Shown: one piece after another, positions 18,325 through 28,233 of the stretch
Layout of the letters: each line of letters begins with the position of its first letter
Numbering within the stretch: position 1 is the first letter of the stretch
Source of the DNA: Pedobacter quisquiliarum
GTDB lineage: Bacteria; Bacteroidota; Bacteroidia; Sphingobacteriales; Sphingobacteriaceae
Length of the DNA: 64,000 bases
Assembly (NCBI RefSeq): GCF_014642175.1
Contig: NZ_BMIL01000004.1
Location: forward strand, 186,001 to 250,000
Direction of reading: 5' to 3'
Notes under the pieces: generated by a model
What the model was told of the DNA's origin: nothing
Databases searched by the model: none
The model's input: the letters and a program-made list of their open reading frames with translations, nothing else
Position numbers and translations under genes: made by a program

Positions 18325-19102
18325 ACAAAGAACAACGAACTTCGAACCAGAGATCGGCATTGTGCTCGGCACAGGTCTCGGTGGTTTGGTAACCGATATC
18401 GAAGTGGAGTTCGGTTTAATGTACTCCAACATACCCAACTTCCCGATCTCCACACTTGAATTCCACTCTGGAAAGCTGATTTTCGGTACCCTTAATGGAA
18501 AGAAAGTTATCGCTATGCAGGGCCGCCTGCACTATTATGAAGGGTACTCCATGCAGCAGATTACTTTTCCGATCCGCGTTATGAAAGCCCTGGGCATCCA
18601 GTGGCTATTCGTTTCTAATGCGGCAGGCTCCTTAAACCCAGCATTCAAAAAAGGAGACCTGATGGTCATCAATGACCACATCAACCTGCAGCCGGAAAGC
18701 CCGCTTCGCGGCCGCAATGATGCCAATATGGGTCCACGCTTCCCAGATATGAGTGCGCCCTACAACAAGCGCCTTATCGAGAAAGCACTTGAAGTTGCAA
18801 AAGCAAATGACATTACCTGTCACCAGGGGGTATACGTTTCCGTAACCGGACCAAACCTGGAAACCAAAGCAGAATACAAGTACCTGCGGATCATTGGTGG
18901 CGATGCAGTAGGCATGAGCACCGTGCCTGAAGTCATCGTTGCTAACCACATGTCGATCCCTGTATTCGCCATTTCTGTTTTAACAGACGAGGGTTTCCCG
19001 GAAGATCTGCAGCCAACCAGCCTTGAAGAAATTATTGAAACGGCTAAAAACGCCGAACCAAAAATGACCCATATACTAAGTCAGTTAATCTCTGCAATAT
19101 AA
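18287..19102 (+). CDS. Purine nucleoside phosphorylase (class I trimeric type)
   Basis: A 271-residue enzyme. Family motifs are IGIVLGTGLGGL at about residues 24-35, STLEFHSGK, MQGRLHYYEGY, VSNAAGSLNPAF and VSVTGPNLETKAEY. The VGMSTVPEVIVANHM segment carries the substrate-binding Met. It cleaves purine nucleosides with phosphate for salvage. The ATG lies inside the end of lpxK and the stop overlaps the start of the porin gene by one base. The three genes are therefore a tight operon joining lipid A, purine salvage and an outer-membrane protein. Confidence 0.95.
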   Translation: MYQDIQETVQYIKQRTTNFEPEIGIVLGTGLGGLVTDIEVEFGLMYSNIPNFPISTLEFHSGKLIFGTLNGKKVIAMQGRLHYYEGYSMQQITFPIRVMKALGIQWLFVSNAAGSLNPAFKKGDLMVINDHINLQPESPLRGRNDANMGPRFPDMSAPYNKRLIEKALEVAKANDITCHQGVYVSVTGPNLETKAEYKYLRIIGGDAVGMSTVPEVIVANHMSIPVFAISVLTDEGFPEDLQPTSLEEIIETAKNAEPKMTHILSQLISAI

Positions 19103-21105
19103 TGTTCAGAACCCCATTACTTCTGGTTTTACTCTTAGGTTTTTGTGTTTTCGGTGCTTCCGCGCAGGATCTTAAAACAACTGTCACCGATAATAAGGAG
19201 CTGGATTCATTACGGAACAAACTGGAGAATGCGGGAGATTCGGTGGTGTTCACTTCGAAGTACGTAAGGTACACCACCTTGCGGTTAACCAGAGACAGCA
19301 TCCAGACTTTACCGCTGGATACAAGTTTAAGAGGATTCCAGAACTATAGCCTGTTGAACCAGCCACGCAGGCCTACAATAAACCTGGGCAATCTGGGGCT
19401 GGCGGCAAAGGACATGCTGTTCGAGCCCACAAAGACCATTGGCTTTGATCCCGGCTTCCACGCGCTGGATCTTTACGCAATGACCCAGGACGATGTCATC
19501 TATTACCAGGCACGTTCACCCTTCAGCAATGTATATTATGTAAGTGGGGGTGGGGCAGAGCAAATCTTCAAAGCAACACACTCGCAGAACATCAAGCCGA
19601 ATTGGAACTTCGGTGCCAATTACAACCGTATCGGCGCCAACGGCCTCTATGCCCGTCAGCGTGGTGATGATCTGAATGGCGCCTTTTTTACCTGGTACCA
19701 GTCGCCAAGCAAGCGGTACAACCTCTGGGCAAATGCCGTATTCAACACCCTCAAAGCACAGGAGAATGGTTCCGTAGAGAATGAAAACCTGTTCACCGGC
19801 GAGGGTAATGCCTTTTCCAGCGAAGCAGAAAACATCCGCTTAACCTCTGCCAAACAGTTATGGCGCCAGAAGTCGTACCTCCTTAAGCAGAATTACTTCG
19901 TCGGCCGCATTGACACCCTGCAGCAGGAAATTACGGCTAAGGTGCTGCCAACAAACAAGATTTCCCATACTTTATTATACGAAACCAGGTCGTTCAACTT
20001 CAGTAAAAATGAAGCAGACGACAATACCGTCTTACCTGCAGCCTTGTACGATGAAAGCTATACAAACGACTCCACCATCATGTCGCGCCTGCAGAATGAA
20101 TTTATTTACACATTTTTCTTACGGGGAAAGGGCAGTGCCGTTATCAAAAATGAGCTGAAGATCAATGCCGGTATTCGCCATGAATTCTTCACGTATCAGC
20201 AATACCGTGCAAAGTCGATCATAGACACCACGTCAAGAATACAGAATTCCAAATTCCAGAATACAACCTTATTGGGTAGCCTGGGTTACCGCTTTAGCAA
20301 CCGGATCGACCTTAACGTTGATGTACAACAAATCTTTCAGGGGCCACAGGCAGGCGATTTCCTGTATGAAGCGAAAAGTAATGTGCTGCTAAGCAATAAC
20401 ATTGGGCGCATAGTCTTGGGTGCATACATTCAGAACAAATCGCCGGAGCAGATCTACAACCAGTATGTAGGTAACCACGATGAGTGGCGCAACCAGAGCT
20501 TCGATCGTACCAAGGTCCTGAACTTCTCCTTCAATTACCTGAACGATCGCTTGAAACTGGAAGCCGGCGCACAGTACTACATGGTCAACAACTACCTGTA
20601 CTTTGCCCAAAAAAGCAGCGAGCAGCCCCAGGCGATAATGCCAATGCAGAATGGAGATGCGATCAGCTTGCTTAAGCTTACCCTTGGCAAGAAGTTTAAG
20701 TTTGGTAAGTTCAACTTTGAAACCTACGTGGTTTACCAGAAAACCGATCAGCAGGACATACTCAGAACACCAGAGGTCTATACTTTTAACACTTTCTTCT
20801 TTGACCAGACATTCTTCAAGGTTTTACGCACCAACCTCGGCTTCGACGTACGGTACAACACGCCGTTCCAATCGTATTCCTACTCACCATCTACTACCCA
20901 GTTTTATCTGGGCAATGGGGGCAGGCTGAACACAGAACCGGTGGTGGATGTATGGTTGCGCGCAAGTCTGCGTAAGGCGAACATCTTTGTGAAATACGAC
21001 TACGCCAACCAAGGATTAATCTCCCGTGGCTTCTATACAACCAGCCGTTACCCGATGCCAGACAGCATGCTGAAGTTCGGTGTAAGCTGGAACTTCTACG
21101 ACTAA
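19102..21105 (+). CDS. Putative outer-membrane porin (Porin_10-like)
   Basis: A 667-residue protein with a clear signal peptide (about residues 1-21, ending GASAQ). It is followed by a conserved linker (LDTSLRGFQNYSLLNQP, NLGNLGLAAKDMLFEP) and a long stretch of alternating polar/hydrophobic strands typical of a beta barrel. It ends GVSWNFYD, with an aromatic residue near the C-terminus as in barrels. It matches what is annotated as putative porin in Sphingobacteriaceae next to lpxK and the phosphorylase. The cargo is unknown. ATG and the upstream TAA overlap (TAATG). Confidence 0.8.
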   Translation: MFRTPLLLVLLLGFCVFGASAQDLKTTVTDNKELDSLRNKLENAGDSVVFTSKYVRYTTLRLTRDSIQTLPLDTSLRGFQNYSLLNQPRRPTINLGNLGLAAKDMLFEPTKTIGFDPGFHALDLYAMTQDDVIYYQARSPFSNVYYVSGGGAEQIFKATHSQNIKPNWNFGANYNRIGANGLYARQRGDDLNGAFFTWYQSPSKRYNLWANAVFNTLKAQENGSVENENLFTGEGNAFSSEAENIRLTSAKQLWRQKSYLLKQNYFVGRIDTLQQEITAKVLPTNKISHTLLYETRSFNFSKNEADDNTVLPAALYDESYTNDSTIMSRLQNEFIYTFFLRGKGSAVIKNELKINAGIRHEFFTYQQYRAKSIIDTTSRIQNSKFQNTTLLGSLGYRFSNRIDLNVDVQQIFQGPQAGDFLYEAKSNVLLSNNIGRIVLGAYIQNKSPEQIYNQYVGNHDEWRNQSFDRTKVLNFSFNYLNDRLKLEAGAQYYMVNNYLYFAQKSSEQPQAIMPMQNGDAISLLKLTLGKKFKFGKFNFETYVVYQKTDQQDILRTPEVYTFNTFFFDQTFFKVLRTNLGFDVRYNTPFQSYSYSPSTTQFYLGNGGRLNTEPVVDVWLRASLRKANIFVKYDYANQGLISRGFYTTSRYPMPDSMLKFGVSWNFYD

Positions 21106-21173
21106 ACACCATAGCCTCAGTGCACAACTAAGGCTCTTTTAATTCCATTTACATGGGAATCAATTCATTTTAC

Positions 21174-21181
21174 TAAATTTG
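21174..21181 (+). promoter_or_regulatory. -7 promoter box of the cyclophilin gene
   Basis: TAAATTTG is a perfect -7 match and ends 18 nt before the ATG at 21200. A TTTAC about 22 nt upstream is the only candidate -33. The box overlaps the TTG at 21179, which argues against that codon as the start. Confidence 0.5.
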
Positions 21182-21199
21182 ACGTTTAAACATACAAAT

Positions 21200-21661
21200 A
21201 TGAGCAGAGCAATAATAAAGACAGCAAAAGGCGACATGACTGTTGAATTCTATGATAACGACGCGCCAAACACCGTAGCAAACTTTAAAAAATTAGCAAA
21301 CGAAGGTTTTTATGATGGTGTTACTTTTCACCGTGTAATCCCTGATTTCGTAGTTCAAGGTGGTTGCCCGAACTCTAAAGATCCAGCTAAAGCACACTTA
21401 GCAGGTACAGGTGGTCCAGGTTACAAAATCGACTGTGAACTTACTGGCGAAAACCAATATCATGATCGTGGTGTACTTTCTATGGCACACGCTGGAAGAA
21501 ACACTGGTGGTTCTCAATTCTTCATCTGCCACAGCAGAAACAACACTGCACACTTAGACAGAAACCATACGTGTTTTGGTAAAGTGGTAGAAAATGTTGA
21601 TGTTGTTGATGATATCAAGGCTGGTGACAAGATTTTAACTATTGAGGTTATTGAAGGTTAG
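21200..21661 (+). CDS. Peptidyl-prolyl cis-trans isomerase, cyclophilin type
   Basis: A 153-residue single-domain cyclophilin. [15 protein letters not shown] contains the catalytic Arg and Phe, followed by [28 protein letters not shown] and [14 protein letters not shown]. It speeds proline isomerisation in the cytoplasm (no signal peptide). The start [11 protein letters not shown] is used because the longer frame begins with TTG inside the promoter box. The DUF5606 gene follows after 25 nt and is probably co-transcribed. Confidence 0.95.
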   Translation: MSRAIIKTAKGDMTVEFYDNDAPNTVANFKKLANEGFYDGVTFHRVIPDFVVQGGCPNSKDPAKAHLAGTGGPGYKIDCELTGENQYHDRGVLSMAHAGRNTGGSQFFICHSRNNTAHLDRNHTCFGKVVENVDVVDDIKAGDKILTIEVIEG

Positions 21662-21686
21662 TCCTTCAGCTATAAAAATATATAAT

Positions 21687-22229
21687 ATGAATTTAAGAGG
21701 AATTGTTGCGGTTTCAGGGAGACCGGGGTTATTTAAGCTTGTTGGACAGAATAAGGCAGGATATGTTTTAGAAAGCCTTGATGCTCAAAAAGTGAAGATT
21801 GTTGCGAACATTTCGAATACGAAATTAGCTTCATTGGAAGACATCACTGTTTACGGTGAAGATGATGATATTAAACTGAGCGATGTACTTGCAAATATTG
21901 CAGCACAAGGCGACAAAGTACCGGATACTAAAGCCGATGCAACACAGTTGAAATCATTCTTCCAGGAAGTTGCTCCAAATCACGATCAGGACAAGGTATA
22001 TGTATCTGATATGAAAAAGATCATCAGCTGGTACAGCATCCTTAAAGATCAGCCTTTGTTCACAGAAGAGACGCCGGAATTGGATCCACAACAGGAAGCC
22101 GTGAAAGCAGATCTTGAAAAGAAATCTAAAGCAGCTGCAGCAGCAGTAAAGCCTTCTAACGCGAAAGCGCCAAGTAAGACTAGCCAGCCTGCTAAAAAGG
22201 TGAACATGACCTCTAAGAAAGGCGTATAA
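21687..22229 (+). CDS. DUF5606 domain protein
   Basis: A 180-residue protein starting MNLRGIVAVSGRPGLFKLVGQNKAGYVLES, which is the characteristic N-terminus of the Bacteroidota-only DUF5606 family. The first about 140 residues are the domain. The tail is Lys/Ala/Ser-rich and probably disordered. The function is unknown; no catalytic motif is visible. An ATG 15 codons upstream lies within the cyclophilin gene and is not used here. The gene follows the cyclophilin and ends at a terminator. Confidence 0.85.
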   Translation: MNLRGIVAVSGRPGLFKLVGQNKAGYVLESLDAQKVKIVANISNTKLASLEDITVYGEDDDIKLSDVLANIAAQGDKVPDTKADATQLKSFFQEVAPNHDQDKVYVSDMKKIISWYSILKDQPLFTEETPELDPQQEAVKADLEKKSKAAAAAVKPSNAKAPSKTSQPAKKVNMTSKKGV

Positions 22230-22247
22230 CCAACACGAATATATTAG

Positions 22248-22276
22248 AAAAGCCGGGTCATTGATCCGGCTTTTTT
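22248..22276 (+). terminator. Terminator after the DUF5606 gene
   Basis: AAAAGCCGG pairs with CCGGCTTTT (arms extend with one G:T pair) and is followed by T6. On the minus strand it could also stop the transcript of the micro-ORF. Confidence 0.8.
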
Positions 22277-22288
22277 GTTATACCGTTT

Positions 22289-22411
22289 TTACATAAAGTA
22301 CCAGATTATAATAAAGGCAACCACAGAAATAATAATTGCCAGCCAATAGCTGCCCCTTGCACTAGTGTCACTCTTATATCTGTATTTTCTCTTGAATTCT
22401 CCAAACGCCAT
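22289..22411 (-). CDS. Forty-residue single-pass membrane micro-protein
   Basis: A 41-codon ORF on the minus strand. The product starts MAFGEFKRKYRYKSDTSARG, a polar and strongly basic half. It ends with a transmembrane-like run (WLAIIISVVAFIIIWYF). The ATG is preceded at about 7 nt by AAAGGAG, a good Shine-Dalgarno that is uncommon in this phylum. It lies 55 nt downstream of rlmH on the same strand and stops just before the convergent terminator. It is not a family I recognise. Composition and ribosome site support a real gene. Confidence 0.6.
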   Translation of the reverse strand: MAFGEFKRKYRYKSDTSARGSYWLAIIISVVAFIIIWYFM

Positions 22412-22466
22412 ATTTACTCCTTTCTCTTATGATGTACAAATCCTGCATTTTCCATATGCAGCATGA

Positions 22467-22940
22467 TTATTCGTGGTGGTAAGGCTCGCCCTTAAGGATA
22501 CTGAACGCCCGGTACAACTGCTCAATGAAAAACAAGCGTACCATCTGATGCGAGAACGTCATGTCCGACAGTGAAAGACTTGAGTTTGCACGTTTGTACA
22601 CTGACCTATCAAAACCATAAGGCCCACCGATCACAAATACCAGATGCTGAACACTCCCAATCATCTGTTTGTTCAGATAATTTGAAAATGATACCGAGGT
22701 ATGTTTTTTCCCTTTTTCGTCCAGCAATACCACAACATCCAGGTTGCTCAGCTGCTTCAGAATGGTCTCTGCTTCCTTGCTCTTCTGCTGTGCTTCGGTC
22801 AGGTTCTTCGTGTTTTTCAACTCGGGGATTACGATCATATTAAAACTGATGTAATGTTTCAACCTGTTCAGGTATTTTTCCATGCCCTCAATCAAATACT
22901 TATCCTCAGTTTTACCCACCACCAGTAACGTAATCTTCAT
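22467..22940 (-). CDS. rlmH: 23S rRNA (pseudouridine-1915-N3) methyltransferase
   Basis: A 157-residue SPOUT methyltransferase of RlmH length. The SAM-binding trefoil knot is in LVFVIGGPYGFDRSVY and LSLSDMTFSHQMVRLFFIEQLYRAFSI, ending KGEPYHH as in all RlmH proteins. It methylates the pseudouridine in helix 69 on assembled ribosomes. It is divergent from the MutS-like gene, with the micro-ORF as downstream neighbour. Confidence 0.96.
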   Translation of the reverse strand: MKITLLVVGKTEDKYLIEGMEKYLNRLKHYISFNMIVIPELKNTKNLTEAQQKSKEAETILKQLSNLDVVVLLDEKGKKHTSVSFSNYLNKQMIGSVQHLVFVIGGPYGFDRSVYKRANSSLSLSDMTFSHQMVRLFFIEQLYRAFSILKGEPYHHE

Positions 22941-23023
22941 CCTTTTTCCTCATTTCGTATGCATCCTTGTCAGGAGATCATCGGATTGCATATATTTATA
23001 ATTTTCTGCTTTAATCCAAAGAT

Positions 23024-24835
23024 ATGGTAAAAACAAAAGATAGTATTTTATCCAGCTATCAAAATGCTGCAGCCGCGCAATCAACAAACTTGAAATCCAT
23101 CAAGGAGAACCTAAACAAGGTGTCCTTGTCCCGGCTTGGCCTGTTCCTCGTTGAAATCATCCTCGTCGCCCTGATCATAAACTTCGGCTTCAATATCTTC
23201 TTTGGCCTCCTCGTGTTGGCACCTGTCTTCCTCTTTGTGGTGCTGGTGAAAAGACAAGCGCGCTTACAGCGTGAACTCGCTTATGCCAGTCAGCTGCTTT
23301 GGGTATACGAAAACGAAATTCAGATCATTGATGCGCGCAAGAACGGCTATCAGGATGGTGCCACCTATGAAGATGAAAATCACCCCTACGTTTCCGATCT
23401 TGATATCTTCGGCCCGGCATCCCTTTACGCACTGAGCAACCGTTGCAGCAGTCGCGAAGGTATGGACCAACTCGCAGCACAGCTGAATACTGCCGGTACC
23501 CGGGAGATGATTATCGCGCGCCAACAGGCGATCCAGGAAGTTCAAAGCCATATGGAGGCGACCTACCACTTCCGTGCAGAACTAAAAAGCCACGCACCGG
23601 AGCAGCTGGCGATGATCAAAGATAAACTGTCTACGCAGTTACCTGAGGAACTTAAATTCACGCACAAGCCATTCCTGCGCATGTATACGCAAGCGGCACC
23701 TTTCCTAAGTATTGCTGCGCTCTTATTAGGCAGCTTCGTTGGGGGCTGGACCTGGGATGTCCTCGCCGCAGTGGCCATCTTTAACTTTGCATTCAATTAC
23801 TTCCACATCAAACACATCAGCGCCGTTTATGAAGGTTTCAGCGGCAGCGCCGAAGTGCTGGGCTCCTTCGCCAACGTCATCAAGTGGTCTGAAGAGATTT
23901 CCTGGAAAAGTCCTTATATACTTGCTTTATTCAAGCAGGATCATCCTGACACAAAGGGTAGCGAACAAATTAAAAAACTGGCAGGCATCATTCAAGCCTT
24001 CGATGCGCGGCTGAACATGATTGTGGGTGCTGTGCTGAACATCCTCTTTGTATGGGATCTGCGCTGTGCGGTGCGCCTGGACAAATGGCATCAGGCGGCC
24101 TCCAATGATCTTGTTCATTCCCTACAGCGCATCAGCGACTTCGAAGAACTGATCTCCTTTGCGACGCTGACACATAATCATCCGGATTGGGTGTTCCCGG
24201 AAATCCTGCCGGAATTTGGTCTGCAAACGACAAACATGGGCCACCCTTTGATTCCTGCGGATAAACGTGTACCGAACGACTACGACCTGGCCAATGGCCC
24301 TACGGTAGATATTGTGACGGGCTCAAACATGGCTGGTAAAAGTACCTTCCTGCGAACGGTAGGCATCAACATGGTGCTTGCATTTGCCGGGGCACCAGTT
24401 TGTGCACAAACCTTCAAGAGCTCCATCTTTTCACTGGTGACTTACATGCGTATCAAAGATTCGCTGAACGATCAGACCTCAACTTTCAAGGCAGAGCTGA
24501 ACAGGCTAAAAATGATCCTGGAAATGGTATCGAAAGTGCCAGATTCGTTGGTGCTGATTGACGAGATGTTGCGGGGTACAAACAGTAAAGACAAATACCA
24601 GGGCTCTAAAGCCTTCATCGAGCGGCTCATTGAACAGCGCATTTCCGCGTTGTTCGCTACACACGATCTGCAACTTTCTGAGATGCTTGAAGACTACCCG
24701 CAACAGCTCCGCAATTACCACTTCGACATCCAGCTTACCGAAGGGGAGATGAACTTCGATTACAAACTTAAACACGGCGCATGCCGTACGTTCAACGCGG
24801 CAATTCTGCTAAAACAAATTGGCTTAAGAATGTAG
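23024..24835 (+). CDS. Membrane-anchored MutS-like ATPase
   Basis: A 603-residue protein whose last about 200 residues are a MutS core ATPase. It has a Walker A GSNMAGKST near residues 432-440, a Walker B LVLIDEMLRGTNS near 510 and ATHD near 546. There is no mismatch-recognition or connector domain. Instead four hydrophobic segments are seen at about 38-55, 57-75, 225-243 and 245-262, suggesting membrane attachment. Bacteroidota genomes carry such MutS-related proteins of unknown role. It is not the repair MutS, which is longer and soluble. It is divergent from rlmH and ends before a bidirectional terminator. Confidence 0.85.
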   Translation: MVKTKDSILSSYQNAAAAQSTNLKSIKENLNKVSLSRLGLFLVEIILVALIINFGFNIFFGLLVLAPVFLFVVLVKRQARLQRELAYASQLLWVYENEIQIIDARKNGYQDGATYEDENHPYVSDLDIFGPASLYALSNRCSSREGMDQLAAQLNTAGTREMIIARQQAIQEVQSHMEATYHFRAELKSHAPEQLAMIKDKLSTQLPEELKFTHKPFLRMYTQAAPFLSIAALLLGSFVGGWTWDVLAAVAIFNFAFNYFHIKHISAVYEGFSGSAEVLGSFANVIKWSEEISWKSPYILALFKQDHPDTKGSEQIKKLAGIIQAFDARLNMIVGAVLNILFVWDLRCAVRLDKWHQAASNDLVHSLQRISDFEELISFATLTHNHPDWVFPEILPEFGLQTTNMGHPLIPADKRVPNDYDLANGPTVDIVTGSNMAGKSTFLRTVGINMVLAFAGAPVCAQTFKSSIFSLVTYMRIKDSLNDQTSTFKAELNRLKMILEMVSKVPDSLVLIDEMLRGTNSKDKYQGSKAFIERLIEQRISALFATHDLQLSEMLEDYPQQLRNYHFDIQLTEGEMNFDYKLKHGACRTFNAAILLKQIGLRM

Positions 24836-24918
24836 AAGATGAAACTAACGCTTTCTGACTAAAGCTGCAGGAACAATAATTAATCTACAACAAGTACTAG
24901 CGGTTTACTTAGCCATAA

Positions 24919-24951
24919 AAAAACCTCCTGTTGATTAAACAGGAGGTTTTT
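24919..24951. terminator. Bidirectional terminator between the MutS-like gene and aconitase
   Basis: A 14-bp perfect stem (24919-24932 with 24938-24951) has a 5-nt loop, with A and T runs at its ends. It serves the convergent genes on both sides. Confidence 0.9.
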
Positions 24952-24971
24952 GTTATTTAAAATTAATACGC

Positions 24972-27239
<2,268 letters not shown>

Positions 27240-27441
27240 TGAACTATTGGTTAAAAGGTAATAAGTCTAAATAATTGAGCGAATTTACAAAAAAAAGAAA
27301 GCTGCTGCGATCATCTTTAGATCATTATATTATTTATAAATGTTCTAAACTGATGGGTGTATAACAACTGGTGGCTAAATAAGTTCACGCTTTATACGTC
27401 AATGCCGCTATCACTACTAGATTGCGACAACTTGTCCCTTT

Positions 27442-27496
27442 ACAGGGTGCCGACAGGGTCCCAACAGGGCCTTCACAGGGGGTTAACAGGGCCCTT
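27442..27496. repeat. Five tandem degenerate 11-nt repeats, ACAGGG plus 5 variable bases
   Basis: Five consecutive units of exactly 11 nt start at 27442, 27453, 27464, 27475 and 27486. Each begins ACAGGG. The last five bases differ in every unit (TGCCG, TCCCA, CCTTC, GGTTA, CCCTT). The array is flanked by CCC-containing segments (27436-27438 and 27521-27523) that could pair with the GGG blocks. It lies in the 294-nt gap between the deacetylase and aconitase genes. The rest of that gap (27240-27420) is A/T-rich with no gene seen. Confidence 0.85.
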
Positions 27497-27533
27497 AGCC
27501 TAGTCAACACCTTGTAGCGTCCCTGCCGACCGC

Positions 27534-28151
27534 TTATAAAGTGGCAAATTGATATCCTTGTGCTTTCAGATTGGATATAACTCTTGGCAGGGCATACTGC
27601 ATACGCTCAAAAGCTTTTAAGCTATCATGAAAAACGATGATGGAGCCGTTCTCCACATACTTATCAACATTGTGGTAACAACTTTCCGGGGATAGGTTCA
27701 GGTCGAAGTCGCCGCTAAGTACATCCCACATGATGATCTTCATCTCCGGGTAATGGGACCTGATGTCCTTGATCTGCGATTTCCGGATCCGCCCGTAGGG
27801 TGGGCGGAAGAGGTTCGTGCCCGTTAAGGCCTGGCATTGCTCAAAGTTCTCCAGGTAAGTCGAATCATCGGTTTTCCAGCCTTTCAGATGATTATAGGTG
27901 TGGTTTCCCACCTGGTGACCTTCATCCAGCAAGCGCTGAAAGATCGATGGGTGTTTGCGTATGTTGTCGCCAATGCAGAAGAAGGTGGCTTTAACTTGCT
28001 GATCCTGTAAAGTTTTTAGAACAAAATCTGTAACATCGGGTATAGGTCCGTCGTCAAAGGTTAAATAAATTACTTTTTCAGTGCGGGATTTGTTCCAGGT
28101 AAGTGAGGGATAATACCATTTTAGCAGCAGGGGGGATTTTACCAGATACAT
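27534..28151 (-). CDS. Polysaccharide deacetylase (NodB domain)
   Basis: A 205-residue CE4-type deacetylase. Motif 1 is TFDDGP (Asp33, Asp34), motif 2 is HTYNH with the two metal His, motif 3 RPPYGR, motif 4 WDVLSGDFD and motif 5 IVFHDS. These five motifs make up the whole catalytic set. Likely substrates are peptidoglycan or chitin-like N-acetyl groups. The start is the ATG giving MYLVKSPLLLKWYYPS. A TTG two codons upstream lies inside the -7 box. It is divergent from the tolC-like gene. Confidence 0.92.
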   Translation of the reverse strand: MYLVKSPLLLKWYYPSLTWNKSRTEKVIYLTFDDGPIPDVTDFVLKTLQDQQVKATFFCIGDNIRKHPSIFQRLLDEGHQVGNHTYNHLKGWKTDDSTYLENFEQCQALTGTNLFRPPYGRIRKSQIKDIRSHYPEMKIIMWDVLSGDFDLNLSPESCYHNVDKYVENGSIIVFHDSLKAFERMQYALPRVISNLKAQGYQFATL

Positions 28152-28154
28152 GCC

Positions 28155-28162
28155 CAAAAGTA
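28155..28162 (-). promoter_or_regulatory. Candidate -7 promoter box against the deacetylase start codon
   Basis: Minus-strand TACTTTTG (28162 to 28155) ends only 3 nt before the ATG at 28151, so transcription would begin at or inside the start codon. No TTTG is found 19-21 nt upstream. Confidence 0.3.
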
Positions 28163-28233
28163 CTAAAAACTGTTTGCAGGAGTCCGCATTAACAAGGTAA
28201 TTTGGCGTTTAACGAAATCGAAATATAATAAGT

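Noticed and set aside
21179..21199. Upstream TTG start for the cyclophilin
   Set aside because: The codon lies inside the -7 promoter box TAAATTTG, and the added residues are not part of the family. The ATG at 21200 is used.
27420..27530. Could the ACAGGG array be a CRISPR?
   Set aside because: The repeat unit is only 11 nt, with 5-nt variable parts, far below CRISPR dimensions. No cas genes are in the window.
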